From assembly GCA_902825215.1 (NCBI GenBank), contig LR782234.1, positions 4,030,001 through 4,094,000 on the forward strand: a stretch of 64,000 nt of DNA, read 5' to 3'. Under the pieces are notes generated by a model. The model made no database searches. It was given only the letters and a program-made list of their open reading frames with translations, and was not told where the DNA came from. Shown piece after piece: positions 53,910 to 63,453 of the stretch; position 1 is the first letter of the stretch; every line of letters starts with the position of its first letter. The position numbers were made by a program, and so were the translations under genes. This DNA is from Pseudomonas fluorescens. GTDB lineage: Bacteria; Pseudomonadota; Gammaproteobacteria; Pseudomonadales; Pseudomonadaceae.

Positions 53910-56600
53910 ATGCCCCCGCCTCTGAGTAAACCGCTGGCGCCCTCGTGGGTCAGCCGGTTCAAGGAACAAAGCCTGGAGCGCGGTCGTCGCTACGCCCTGG
54001 AGAACCGCGTGCGCATCGCTCAGGTCGGCGATGCGACCATCACCGCCAGTTGCGAAGGCTCTGGCGGCAGCGTCTACCGTCAGACCATTCACTTGCGCGA
54101 GTCGGCCAAAGGTACCTTGTTGCTGGTCGACGCCGGTTGCACCTGCCCTGTTCGCAACAACTGCAAACATTGTGCGGCGGTGCTGCTGAAGGTGCAGGAA
54201 ACCCTCGACTACCCCGCCGCCGCCAAAGACGCCGAGTTGCTGGAAAAGCTCCAGGCCGTGCTGGAAAACCGCGGCCCGAAGGCTCCGCCGCAGGTGCTGG
54301 TCGACAATGTGCAACCGTTGCCACGCCTGTGGCTGGCCAGCGTCGAGTTCAGCGCCTTTGAGCCACGCAACGGGCGGATGCAGCGCTATATCCAGCACCG
54401 CGCGGCGCTGTCGTTCAGCTATCTGGACGAGTACGTCAGCGGGCAGAAAAACAGCGACATCCTGATTCGCCAGGACACCCAGACGCTGCGGGTCAAACGC
54501 CACCCGGACGTCGAGCAGTCCTATCGCGAGCACTTGCGCATCCTCGGCTTTCGCATCGCCACAAGGCAGAGCAAAGCCCTGCCGGAAAGCGCCGGCGAAC
54601 TGTATGAAATGGTCAACGACAGTGCCTGGCTGACCTTCACCCTCAACGACCTGCCGAAGTTGCGCAGTCAGGGCTGGGAGCTGCAGATCGATGAGGAATT
54701 CGGCTTCGATCTGACCGCCGTGGATGACTGGTACGCCACCGTCGAGCAGGCGCCGGAGCGCGACTGGTTCGATCTGGAACTGGGCATCATCGTCAACGGT
54801 GAGCGCCTGAGCCTGCTGCCGATCCTGCTCAACCTGATGCGCTCGCACGCGGAAATCCTCAACCCGGAACGTCTGGCCCGCCGTCGCGATGACGAGCTGA
54901 TTCTGGTCAACATTCCACAACGCAACAGCGAGCACGGGCCGCTGCAAGTGGCGCTGCCGCTCGGCCGTTTGAAGCCCGTATTGATGACGTTGGGCGAGTT
55001 CTATTTGCAGGAGCCGGGCGAAACCACCCTGCGCCTGAGCAAGGCGGATGCCACGCGCCTCAATTCGCTGGAGGGCATTCCACTGCTGTGGGAAGGCGGC
55101 GAGCAGATCCGCACCTTCGCCCAGCGCTTGCGCGACATCCGCGACTTCAGTGCTGAAGCGCCAGAGGGTCTGAACGCAACCTTGCGCCCCTATCAGCTCG
55201 AAGGCTTGAGCTGGATGCAATCGCTGCGGCAACTGGAAGTCGGCGGTATTCTCGCGGATGACATGGGCCTGGGCAAAACCCTACAGACCCTGGCGCATAT
55301 TCTCAGCGAGAAAAACGCCGGGCGCCTTGATCGGCCGTGCATGGTGGTGATGCCGACCAGCCTGATTCCCAACTGGCTCGACGAAGCCGCGCACTTCACC
55401 CCGCAATTGAAGGTGGTCGCGCTGTATGGTGCCAGTCGCAAGAAGCACTTTGATCACCTGGCGGATTTCGATTTGATCCTCACCACCTATGCGCTGCTGC
55501 CCAAGGACGTCGAACGTCTGGCGAAACAGCCGCTGCACATATTGGTGCTGGATGAGGCGCAATACATCAAGAACCCCAACAGCAAAGCCGCACAGGCCGC
55601 CCGCAACCTGAACGCACGCCAACGCCTGTGCCTGAGCGGCACGCCGCTGGAAAACCACCTCGGCGAACTGTGGTCACTGTTCCACTTTTTGCTGCCGGGC
55701 TGGCTCGGGGACGTGAAAAGCTTCAACGCCGATTACCGCGTGCCGATTGAAAAGCGCGGCAGTGAAGTCAGGCTTCAGCACCTCAACGGCCGGATCAAAC
55801 CGTTTCTGCTGCGCCGCACCAAAGAGCAGGTGGCGACCGAGTTGCCGCCGAAAACCGAGATCATCCATTGGGTCGATCTCAACGAAGCGCAACGTGACGT
55901 CTACGAAACCATGCGCCTGGCCATGGACAAAAAAGTCCGCGACGAGATCACCCGTAAAGGTGTGGCGCGCAGCCAGATCATCATTCTTGAAGCGCTGCTC
56001 AAGCTGCGTCAGGTCTGCTGCGATCTGCGCCTGGTCAACGACGCCACCCTGCCCGCCCGTGGCAGCACCTCGGGCAAGCTCGACAGCCTGATGGAAATGC
56101 TCGAAGAGCTGTTTGAGGAAGGTCGGCGCATTCTGCTGTTCTCGCAGTTCACCTCGATGCTGGCGTTGATCGAAGACGAACTGAAAAAACGCAAGATCGC
56201 CTACGCACTACTGACCGGGCAGACCCGTGATCGGCGCACGCCAGTGAAGGAATTCCAGAGCGGAAAGCGTCAGATCTTTCTGATCAGTCTGAAGGCTGGC
56301 GGTGTGGGGCTGAACCTGACCGAGGCGGACACAGTGATTCACTACGACCCTTGGTGGAACCCCGCGACCGAGAATCAGGCGACAGACCGGGCGTACCGGA
56401 TTGGCCAGGAAAAACCGGTCTTCGTGTACAAGATGATTGCCCGCGGCACGGTGGAAGAGAAAATTCAGCACCTGCAAAAGGAAAAATCCGACCTCGCCGC
56501 GGGCGTGCTGGACGGGCGCAAGGCCGGGGACTGGAAGTTGCAGAGCGATGATATCGAAGCGTTGTTTGCGCCGTTGCCGGACAAGCTTGAGAAGCGTTGA
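53910..56600 (+). CDS. SNF2-family helicase with SWIM zinc finger (copy 1)
   Basis: The product is 896 aa. A SWIM motif CTCPVRNNCKHCAAVLLKV lies at about residues 72-90. A middle region of about 350 residues precedes the SNF2 ATPase with Walker A DDMGLGKTLQTLAHIL, DEAQ box LVLDEAQYIKN, motif III SGTPLENHLGELW, motif V LKAGGVGLNLTEADTVI and motif VI QATDRAYRIGQ. Such proteins move along DNA and remodel bound proteins; the bacterial targets are unknown. It ends 78 bp from a convergent paralogue. Confidence 0.93.
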   Translation: MPPPLSKPLAPSWVSRFKEQSLERGRRYALENRVRIAQVGDATITASCEGSGGSVYRQTIHLRESAKGTLLLVDAGCTCPVRNNCKHCAAVLLKVQETLDYPAAAKDAELLEKLQAVLENRGPKAPPQVLVDNVQPLPRLWLASVEFSAFEPRNGRMQRYIQHRAALSFSYLDEYVSGQKNSDILIRQDTQTLRVKRHPDVEQSYREHLRILGFRIATRQSKALPESAGELYEMVNDSAWLTFTLNDLPKLRSQGWELQIDEEFGFDLTAVDDWYATVEQAPERDWFDLELGIIVNGERLSLLPILLNLMRSHAEILNPERLARRRDDELILVNIPQRNSEHGPLQVALPLGRLKPVLMTLGEFYLQEPGETTLRLSKADATRLNSLEGIPLLWEGGEQIRTFAQRLRDIRDFSAEAPEGLNATLRPYQLEGLSWMQSLRQLEVGGILADDMGLGKTLQTLAHILSEKNAGRLDRPCMVVMPTSLIPNWLDEAAHFTPQLKVVALYGASRKKHFDHLADFDLILTTYALLPKDVERLAKQPLHILVLDEAQYIKNPNSKAAQAARNLNARQRLCLSGTPLENHLGELWSLFHFLLPGWLGDVKSFNADYRVPIEKRGSEVRLQHLNGRIKPFLLRRTKEQVATELPPKTEIIHWVDLNEAQRDVYETMRLAMDKKVRDEITRKGVARSQIIILEALLKLRQVCCDLRLVNDATLPARGSTSGKLDSLMEMLEELFEEGRRILLFSQFTSMLALIEDELKKRKIAYALLTGQTRDRRTPVKEFQSGKRQIFLISLKAGGVGLNLTEADTVIHYDPWWNPATENQATDRAYRIGQEKPVFVYKMIARGTVEEKIQHLQKEKSDLAAGVLDGRKAGDWKLQSDDIEALFAPLPDKLEKR

Positions 56601-56625
56601 AATTCGCGTCGCTGGTTAGATAGCT

Positions 56626-56645
56626 ATCGCTGGCAAGCCAGCGAT
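56626..56645. repeat. Single REP (ctggcaagccag type) between the two helicase genes
   Basis: ATCGCTGGC and GCCAGCGAT form a perfect 9-bp-arm palindrome. The core belongs to the second REP subfamily seen at 20311. It may also act as a terminator for both convergent genes, although it has no T-tract. Confidence 0.6.
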
Positions 56646-56678
56646 GGGGCCATCTGATATTGCGCAATCACTCAGGGC

Positions 56679-59600
56679 TCAACCCTTGGACACAGGCAAC
56701 GGCGCAAACAGCGCCTCGATATCACTCTGCTCCAATTTGAAACCACCCGTCGTTCCACCCTCCAGCACCGCCCCGGCCAGCGCCGCCTTCTCCTGCTGCA
56801 GCGCCTGGATTTTTTCTTCCACCGTGCCCCGGGCAATCAGCTTGTAGACGAACACGGGGTTGTTCTGCCCGATGCGATACGCCCGATCGGTGGCCTGATT
56901 TTCCACCGCCGGGTTCCACCACGGATCAAAGTGAATCACCGTGTCGGCGGCGGTCAAGTTCAAACCCGTGCCGCCGGCCTTGAGGCTGATCAGAAACAGC
57001 GGCACCTTGCCACCCTGAAAATCCTTCACCGGCGTGCGTCGATCGGTAGTGTCACCGGTCAGCAATGAATAGCCGATCCCGCGCTGCTGCAATTCCTGCT
57101 CGATCAATGCGAGCATCGAGGTGAACTGCGAGAACAGCAGAATTCGCCGCCCTTCGCCGAGCAACTCCTCAAGCATCTCCATCAGACTGATCAACTTGCC
57201 GCTGCCGGAACGCAGCGCCTTGGCCGTCAGCGGCGTATTGATCAGCCGCAGGTCGCAGCAGACCTGACGCAGCTTGAGCAAGGCATCGAGAATGATGATC
57301 TGGCTGCGCGCCACGCCACTGCGAGCGATTTCGTCGCGGACCTTTTTATCCATCGCCACGCGCACGGTTTCATAGACATCGCGCTGACCATCGCTGAGTT
57401 CGACCCAGTGGACGATTTCGGTTTTCGGCGGCAGCTCGGTGGCGACCTGATCTTTCTTGCGGCGCAGCAGGAACGGCTTGATCCGCGCGGTCAGGTGCTG
57501 CATGCGCCCGGCATTGCCGTGTTTTTCGATCGGCGTGCGGTAGTCGCGATTGAAGGTTTTGCTGTCGCCCAGCCAACCCGGCATCAGGAAGTGAAACTGC
57601 GACCACAGCTCGCCCAAATGATTTTCCAGCGGCGTGCCGCTCAGGCACAGGCGCTGACCGGCCTGCAAATCGCGGGCAGCCTGGGCGGCCTTGCTCACCG
57701 GGTTCTTGATGTTCTGCGCTTCATCGAGAATCAGCACGCTCCACGGCTGCGGCTGCAGCACTTCCAGATCCCGTGGCAACAACGCATAGGTGGTCAGCAC
57801 CAGATCGTATTCGGTCAGGCTGGCGAAGTCTTTTTGCCGTGCTGATCCGTGTAGCGCCAGCACCTTCAATTGCGGGGTGAAGCGCTGCGCCTCGTCCAGC
57901 CAGTTGGGAATCAGGCTGGTGGGCATGACCGCCAACGCCGGACGATCAAGGCGCCCGGCCTGTTTTTCCGTCAGCAGATGCGCCAGGGTCTGCAGGGTTT
58001 TGCCCAGCCCCATATCATCGCCGAGAATGCCGCCCACCCCCAGTTCGCGCAGGGTCTGCATCCAGTTCAGGCCTTCGAGCTGATACGGACGTAACTGCGC
58101 GTTGAGGCCGGCAGGTGCAGCGACCGGCGTGTAAGTCGATTCGCGCAGGCGTTGGGCGAAACTGCGCAGGCGTTCGCCGCCCTGCCAGGTCAGCGGCACC
58201 CCGTCGAGCAGTGTCAGACGCGCCGCATCCGGAGTGCTCAAGCGCAAGCTTTCAACGCGATGGCCGCCCAGATACAACTCACTGAGCGTGGCCATCAGCG
58301 GTTTGACCCGGCCGTAAGGCAGTGCGACTTTGCCACCGTCGGCTGCACCAATGAGCCCGCCCTTCAACTCAACCAACAGCAGCTCATCGTCACCGCGCTC
58401 TGCCAGGGAAACAGGATCGAGCAGATGCGGCTGGCTACGCAGCAGATGCAGAAGAATCGGCAACAGGCTGTGGCGCTCGCCATTGACGACGATACCCAGC
58501 TGCAAATCGAACCACTGCCAACCGGTATCCTCTTCGATCTCGGCGTACCAGTCTTCGACCGGCTCCACGTTGAAATGGAAATTGCTGCTGACGTCAACCT
58601 CCCAGCCGGCATCGCGCAGGACCGGGACGCCCTGCTGGCTAAAGGTCAGCCACGCAGAATCATCGGGCAGCGTGAACATCTCACCCGGAAGATCGATGCT
58701 GCTTTTGCGCGAGGCTTTCTTGAAGCCGTGTTTTTGCAGTTGTTGACGCAAGGCTTTTTCGGCGGCCGGCTGGCGCTGAATCCGCTGGGTTTCGGCGCCC
58801 GACAGGATCACGACTTCCGGGTTGCGATCCTGCGCCGGATGGCCGTTATAGGTGAACAGCAAAGCGGCGCGGTGCTCTGGCTCGTATTGCCAGCGTGTGT
58901 AGCGTTGACCACTGACCAGCATCAGATAACCTAGCGGAGCCACATCCTCGACGATCCGTTCCGTCAGTTTGTGCGGCGGCGCCACTTTGGTCGCTGCGCT
59001 CATGCGATGGCTGAACTGCAACGCCTGGTGCGCCGGAATCTCAGGCGCCAATGCCAGGTGGCAGGCCAGCTTCTCATCGAGATCATTGAGCAACGGCCCG
59101 ATCTGGCGTTGCTCACGATCCAGATAATAAAGCGGCTCCAGCGCGAGCACGGTTTCCACCGGCGCCTCAGCGCTTGTCCATTGCGGGCGATAACTGCCGT
59201 CAGCCTGCTCAGCCCAGGCAAATTGTGCACTGCGGCTGGCACCCGCCGTCAGCGGCTGCAAGGTTTGAAAATCGAGAAACAGCCGCGACGTGCGCAGGAG
59301 CATTTCCAGCAGTTCGGCTCCGCTGCTGCCCTCCAGCGGATAGCCGCTGTAATAGGCGTGATGGGAGTGCATCGCCACCAGCAACCGGGCAATGCGCAGA
59401 TCCTGCTCGGTCAGGTAACCGGGCTGGCGCATCAGCAGGTCCGACAGCGAGTACAACGGTTTGACGTCGCGCAGCTCACCGCTCTTGAGCTGATAAACCT
59501 TGAAAATATCCAGCTGCCACTTGCCCGCAACCGGTGAAGCCTTCAGTTGATAAAACAGCCGCGTGCTCGCCGCTTGCGAAGTTTCCTCGGCAGGCTGGGC

Positions 59601-59969
59601 GGTCGCGGGGATGGTGGACAGCCAATGCTCGAGTGAGCGACCGAGCTCAACCGAAGCCTCCTGCCCGGACGCTTCGCTGACATTCATATCCAGACAATAA
59701 AGCACCGCTGCACAATGCTTGCAGTCGAAGCCGACCGGACATGAGCAATAGCAACGCAGGCCGCCCCCGCCTCGGTGCCGGGCTATGGAAAGGGTTTGCT
59801 CATAGGCCGTCTGATTGGACCCGACGCAGAATGCGGTGATTTGCCGGTCATTGACTTCGAGGATCTCGACGCGATCCTCAAGCGCATAAGCGCGAGCCTT
59901 GGCCAGCGCATTGCTAGTGAACGTGTCGGTCCACGGCAGCGAAAGGATTTCCTCGATAAGCGCGCTCAT
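56679..59969 (-). CDS. SNF2-family helicase with SWIM zinc finger (copy 2)
   Basis: The product is 1096 aa, a paralogue of the gene at 53910 but 200 residues longer, mainly in the N-terminal and middle regions. SWIM motif CYCSCPVGFDCKHCAAVLYCL is at about residues 72-92. The ATPase has DDMGLGKTLQTLAHLL, LILDEAQNIKN, SGTPLENHLGELW, LKAGGTGLNLTAADTVI and QATDRAYRIGQ. Both copies keep all helicase motifs. The gene is convergent to copy 1 and 10 bases upstream of mtnP in direction of transcription. Confidence 0.93.
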   Translation of the reverse strand: MSALIEEILSLPWTDTFTSNALAKARAYALEDRVEILEVNDRQITAFCVGSNQTAYEQTLSIARHRGGGGLRCYCSCPVGFDCKHCAAVLYCLDMNVSEASGQEASVELGRSLEHWLSTIPATAQPAEETSQAASTRLFYQLKASPVAGKWQLDIFKVYQLKSGELRDVKPLYSLSDLLMRQPGYLTEQDLRIARLLVAMHSHHAYYSGYPLEGSSGAELLEMLLRTSRLFLDFQTLQPLTAGASRSAQFAWAEQADGSYRPQWTSAEAPVETVLALEPLYYLDREQRQIGPLLNDLDEKLACHLALAPEIPAHQALQFSHRMSAATKVAPPHKLTERIVEDVAPLGYLMLVSGQRYTRWQYEPEHRAALLFTYNGHPAQDRNPEVVILSGAETQRIQRQPAAEKALRQQLQKHGFKKASRKSSIDLPGEMFTLPDDSAWLTFSQQGVPVLRDAGWEVDVSSNFHFNVEPVEDWYAEIEEDTGWQWFDLQLGIVVNGERHSLLPILLHLLRSQPHLLDPVSLAERGDDELLLVELKGGLIGAADGGKVALPYGRVKPLMATLSELYLGGHRVESLRLSTPDAARLTLLDGVPLTWQGGERLRSFAQRLRESTYTPVAAPAGLNAQLRPYQLEGLNWMQTLRELGVGGILGDDMGLGKTLQTLAHLLTEKQAGRLDRPALAVMPTSLIPNWLDEAQRFTPQLKVLALHGSARQKDFASLTEYDLVLTTYALLPRDLEVLQPQPWSVLILDEAQNIKNPVSKAAQAARDLQAGQRLCLSGTPLENHLGELWSQFHFLMPGWLGDSKTFNRDYRTPIEKHGNAGRMQHLTARIKPFLLRRKKDQVATELPPKTEIVHWVELSDGQRDVYETVRVAMDKKVRDEIARSGVARSQIIILDALLKLRQVCCDLRLINTPLTAKALRSGSGKLISLMEMLEELLGEGRRILLFSQFTSMLALIEQELQQRGIGYSLLTGDTTDRRTPVKDFQGGKVPLFLISLKAGGTGLNLTAADTVIHFDPWWNPAVENQATDRAYRIGQNNPVFVYKLIARGTVEEKIQALQQEKAALAGAVLEGGTTGGFKLEQSDIEALFAPLPVSKG

Positions 59970-59978
59970 GAACAGTCC

Positions 59979-60716
59979 TTAGCCGGCCAATACCCGCGCC
60001 AACGTCGATTTGACCTTGCCCATGCCAGCGTGCAGTGCCTGCTCGATCTCGGCCATGGTGATGACTTCGGTCGTCTTGCCCGCCGCCGGGTTCACCACCA
60101 ATGCCAGACAGGCATAATCCAGGTCCAGTTCTCGCGCCAGCGCGGCTTCCGGCATGCCGGTCATACCGACGATATCGCAGCCGTCACGCTCCAGGCGCAC
60201 GATCTCGGCGACCGTTTCCAGACGCGGCCCTTGGGTGCAGGCATAAACGCCCTGGTCGCTGTACTCGCAGCCTTCGGCGGCCACAGCGGCGATCAAGCGC
60301 TGACGCAACGCTTCGCTGTAGGGAAAGCTGAAATCGATGTGGGTGACGTGTTCCAGGTCATCGGCGAAGAAGGTGTGCTCACGACCGCTGGTGTAGTCGA
60401 CGATCTGGTGCGGCACACAGAAATGCCCGGTGCCCATCGCCGGATGAATCCCGCCCACCGCGTTGACCGCGATGATCGCTTCGGCACCGGCCTGCTTCAG
60501 GGCCCAGAGGTTGGCGCGGTAGTTGACCTTGTGCGGTGGAAAGCGATGCGGATGGCCGTGACGGGCGAGGAACAGCACTTCCTTGCCGGCATACTCGCCA
60601 ATCTGCACCTCGGCCGAAGGTGCGCCATAAGGCGTGTCCACCGTCAGCGACTGGCGAATGCTCAAGCCTTCGAGCTGCGTCAGCCCGGTGCCACCAATGA
60701 TTGCGTAAACGGTCAT
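59979..60716 (-). CDS. S-methyl-5'-thioinosine phosphorylase
   Basis: The product is 245 aa. In Pseudomonas, methylthioadenosine is deaminated and then cleaved by this MTIP enzyme, a purine phosphorylase relative. Visible motifs are AIIGGTGL and LARHGHPHRFPPHKVNYRANLWAL for phosphate, and EIVRLERDGCDIVGMTGMPEAALARELDLDYACLALVVN around the purine site. The short length and place match P. aeruginosa PA3004 as I recall. The ATG at 60716 was chosen; the frame is open further upstream. nagZ ends 12 bases before it. Confidence 0.92.
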   Translation of the reverse strand: MTVYAIIGGTGLTQLEGLSIRQSLTVDTPYGAPSAEVQIGEYAGKEVLFLARHGHPHRFPPHKVNYRANLWALKQAGAEAIIAVNAVGGIHPAMGTGHFCVPHQIVDYTSGREHTFFADDLEHVTHIDFSFPYSEALRQRLIAAVAAEGCEYSDQGVYACTQGPRLETVAEIVRLERDGCDIVGMTGMPEAALARELDLDYACLALVVNPAAGKTTEVITMAEIEQALHAGMGKVKSTLARVLAG

Positions 60717-60727
60717 AGCGAAAATCC

Positions 60728-61738
60728 TTAATCGATCAGTTGAGCGTCTTTGAGCGCGCCGATGGCGGTCAGCCAACGCGGATCCTGACGATAATCGGTA
60801 CTGGCGAAGGCCTGACCACGCATGCGCGCAATGCGCGCGGACGGTTTGACCTTCAGGCGCTGCGCGGCGCTGAGCGCGAGTTCGGCGGCGGCGCGGTCGT
60901 TGCACACAAGGCCCATGTCGCAACCGGCGGTGAGCGCGGCTTCGATGCGGCTGGCGGCATCGCCGACCACGTGAGCGCCGGCCATCGACAGGTCGTCGCT
61001 GAAAATCACCCCGTCAAACTGCAATTCGCCGCGCAGGATGTCCTGCAACCAGCGGCGAGAGAAACCGGCCGGCTGCGCATCGACTTGCGGGTAAATAACG
61101 TGAGCCGGCATTACTGCGGCCAACTGTTTGCTGAGCCTGGCGAAGGGCACCAGGTCGTTGGCGCGGATCTCTTCGAGGCTGCGCTCGTCGGTCGGGATGG
61201 CCACATGTGAATCTGCCTCGGCCCAGCCATGACCAGGGAAATGCTTGCCGGTGGCGGCCATGCCGGCGCTGTTCATGCCGCGAATGAATGCTCCGGCGAG
61301 CAAGGCGGCGCGCTCCGGATCGCCTTCGAACGAACGGGTACCGACCACGGCACTGCGCTGATAATCCAGATCGAGCACCGGGGCAAAGCTCAGGTCGAGA
61401 CCGACCGCCAGCACTTCGGTGGCCATGATCCAGCCGCACTGCTCGGCCAGATATTCGGCGTTCGGGTTGTCGGCGATGGCGCGCATCGCTGGCAGACGCA
61501 CGAAGCCCTGACGCAGACGCTGCACCCGACCGCCTTCCTGATCCACCGCCAGCAGCAGATCCGGGCGCACCGCGCGGATCGCCGCGCTGAGCTCGCGTAC
61601 TTGCCGCGGATGCTCAATGTTTCGGGCAAAAATGATCAGGCCGCCCACTTCGGGCTGGCGCAACAATTGGCGATCTTCGGCCGTCAGCCAGGTACCGGCG
61701 ACGTCCACCATCAACGAGCCTTGCAGGCCAGCAGTCAT
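60728..61738 (-). CDS. nagZ: Beta-N-acetylhexosaminidase NagZ
   Basis: The product is 336 aa, GH3 family, cytoplasmic. NagZ removes GlcNAc from anhydromuropeptides in peptidoglycan recycling and thereby affects AmpC induction. Motifs are LLLAVDQEGGRVQRL, KHFPGHGWAEADSHVAIP with the catalytic His-Asp dyad, and FDGVIFSDDLSM with the nucleophile Asp. It is in a unit with the MTIP gene. Confidence 0.96.
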   Translation of the reverse strand: MTAGLQGSLMVDVAGTWLTAEDRQLLRQPEVGGLIIFARNIEHPRQVRELSAAIRAVRPDLLLAVDQEGGRVQRLRQGFVRLPAMRAIADNPNAEYLAEQCGWIMATEVLAVGLDLSFAPVLDLDYQRSAVVGTRSFEGDPERAALLAGAFIRGMNSAGMAATGKHFPGHGWAEADSHVAIPTDERSLEEIRANDLVPFARLSKQLAAVMPAHVIYPQVDAQPAGFSRRWLQDILRGELQFDGVIFSDDLSMAGAHVVGDAASRIEAALTAGCDMGLVCNDRAAAELALSAAQRLKVKPSARIARMRGQAFASTDYRQDPRWLTAIGALKDAQLID

Positions 61739-61896
61739 AGAAATTCCTTGGAGACAGAAAACCCGATCGACAGCCAGTTGCTGCCGTGAGCAGCGCTCGG
61801 CAGGTCAGTGACTTTTCTGTTGATCGGGTTCAGAACGAGAATCGGCATGGGCGGCTAGCTTAGCGGATCCCCGCTGCCGCGCCCACCCGTGTGCGG

Positions 61897-62604
61897 TCAA
61901 ACCTTGGCGGCGACCGGTGTCGATTTGCTGCGCGGACGCAACTGCGCGGTGGCCATGGCTGCGTCGGTGACGCCGGTTTCCGCGCGCATGCCGGCGGCGA
62001 GGAATGGCACCATCAGGCGCATCACTTGCTCGATCGAAGTATTGACGCCGAAATCGGTCTCGGCAATCGCCCGCAGGGCCTTGATGCCGGACATGCTGAA
62101 AGCGGCAGCGCCGAGCATGAAGTGCACGCGCCAGAACAGCTCGATCGGTGGAATACGCGGTGCTGCTTCATTAACCAGCAACATGTAGCGACGAAATACC
62201 TTGCCGTACATGTCTTCGAGATACCGGCGCAAATGACCCTGACTCTGACTGAAGGCGAGGCCGAGCAAACGCATGAAGATCGACAGGTCGTTGCCGCTGC
62301 GGGGCTGAACCACCAGAGCTTGCTCGACGAGAATTTCCAGCAATTCTTCGAGGGTCGGCTTGTTTTCAGGCTTGGCCTGGCGACGCTCAAGCTCTTTGTC
62401 GAGGCTGATGCAGAACGGCCCGAGGAAGCGCGAGAACACCGCCTGAATCAGCGCTTTCTTCGAGCCGAAGTGATAGTTCACCGCTGCCAGGTTGACGCCG
62501 GCCTTGCTGGTAATCAAACGCAATGAGGTTTCCGCGAAACCTTTCTCCGCGAACAACTGTTCGGCAGCATCAAGAATGCGTTCAACGGTTTCCGACTGGG
62601 CCAT
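61897..62604 (-). CDS. psrA: TetR-family regulator PsrA
   Basis: The product is 235 aa. PsrA represses fatty-acid beta-oxidation genes and itself, activates rpoS, and is released by long-chain fatty acids. The HTH is in ILDAAEQLFAEKGFAETSLRLITSKAGVNLAAVNYHFGSK. Neighbours lexA and nagZ match the PAO1 order I recall. I chose the ATG at 62604 over one at 62622 because the family begins MAQSET. Two PsrA-type palindromes lie upstream, so self-repression is likely. Confidence 0.93.
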   Translation of the reverse strand: MAQSETVERILDAAEQLFAEKGFAETSLRLITSKAGVNLAAVNYHFGSKKALIQAVFSRFLGPFCISLDKELERRQAKPENKPTLEELLEILVEQALVVQPRSGNDLSIFMRLLGLAFSQSQGHLRRYLEDMYGKVFRRYMLLVNEAAPRIPPIELFWRVHFMLGAAAFSMSGIKALRAIAETDFGVNTSIEQVMRLMVPFLAAGMRAETGVTDAAMATAQLRPRSKSTPVAAKV

Positions 62605-62619
62605 GGCTACTCCGCCTGA

Positions 62620-62646
62620 CAAACACTTGTTTGAAACATACGTTTC
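62620..62646. promoter_or_regulatory. Two abutting PsrA-type operators
   Basis: CAAACACTTGTTTG at 62620-62633 and GAAACATACGTTTC at 62633-62646 share one base. Both fit the PsrA consensus [GC]AAAC-N(2-4)-GTTT[GC] with N4. They lie just upstream of the psrA start. Confidence 0.8.
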
Positions 62647-62788
62647 AGTCTATGCAATGTCAAGCCTGCCGGTTCGTTTTGGGAATGGTCGGTCAGCTAT
62701 TTAACCACACAAGCCCGGCGGATTAAAAAGCGTGCCTGCTGACCGTCTGGCGGCGTGCCGAAAAACGGTCATTGCCAAGCTCGCTTCA

Positions 62789-62823
62789 CTGTATATAATC
62801 CCAGTCACTGTATAAAAAGACAG
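62789..62823. promoter_or_regulatory. Two LexA boxes upstream of lexA
   Basis: CTGTATAAAAAGACAG at 62808-62823 fits CTGT-N8-ACAG exactly. CTGTATATAATCCCAG at 62789-62804 is a weaker match. The pair is typical of autoregulated lexA promoters and also covers the -10-like TATAAT at 62793-62798. Confidence 0.85.
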
Positions 62824-62833
62824 AGCGATCAAT

Positions 62834-63442
62834 ATGCTAAAGCTGACGCCACGCCAAGCCGAGATTCTGGCCTTCATCAAACGTTGCCTCGAAGACAACG
62901 GCTATCCGCCAACCCGCGCGGAAATCGCTCAGGAGCTGGGCTTCAAATCGCCCAATGCCGCTGAAGAACACCTCAAGGCGCTCGCCCGCAAGGGCGCCAT
63001 CGAGATGACCCCCGGCGCTTCTCGCGGGATTCGCATTCCAGGCTTCGAAGCCAAACCCGACGATTCCACTCTGCCAATCATTGGCCGGGTCGCCGCCGGC
63101 GCGCCGATCCTTGCCCAGCAGCACATCGAAGAATCCTGCAACATCAATCCGGCCTTTTTCCATCCTCGCGCCGACTACCTGCTACGCGTACACGGCATGA
63201 GCATGAAGGACATCGGCATTTTCGACGGTGACCTGCTGGCAGTCCATACCACGCGTGAAGCACGCAACGGTCAGGTCGTCGTGGCCCGTATCGGCGATGA
63301 AGTGACGGTCAAACGCTTCAAGCGTGAAGGCAGCAAGGTCTGGCTGATTGCCGAGAACCCGGAGTTCGCTCCCATCGAAGTCGACCTGAAGGATCAGGAA
63401 CTGGTGATCGAAGGCTTGAGTGTCGGCGTCATTCGCCGCTAA
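62834..63442 (+). CDS. lexA: SOS repressor LexA
   Basis: The product is 202 aa. The winged HTH is in LTPRQAEILAFIKRCLEDNGYPPTRAEIAQELGFKS. The cleavage site is the Ala-Gly in GRVAAGAP, and the Ser-Lys dyad is in HGMSMKDIG and VKRFKREG. LexA represses SOS genes and cleaves itself with RecA. It is followed 11 bases later by sulA, so both are induced together. Confidence 0.97.
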   Translation: MLKLTPRQAEILAFIKRCLEDNGYPPTRAEIAQELGFKSPNAAEEHLKALARKGAIEMTPGASRGIRIPGFEAKPDDSTLPIIGRVAAGAPILAQQHIEESCNINPAFFHPRADYLLRVHGMSMKDIGIFDGDLLAVHTTREARNGQVVVARIGDEVTVKRFKREGSKVWLIAENPEFAPIEVDLKDQELVIEGLSVGVIRR

Positions 63443-63453
63443 TAGGAGGCTTT

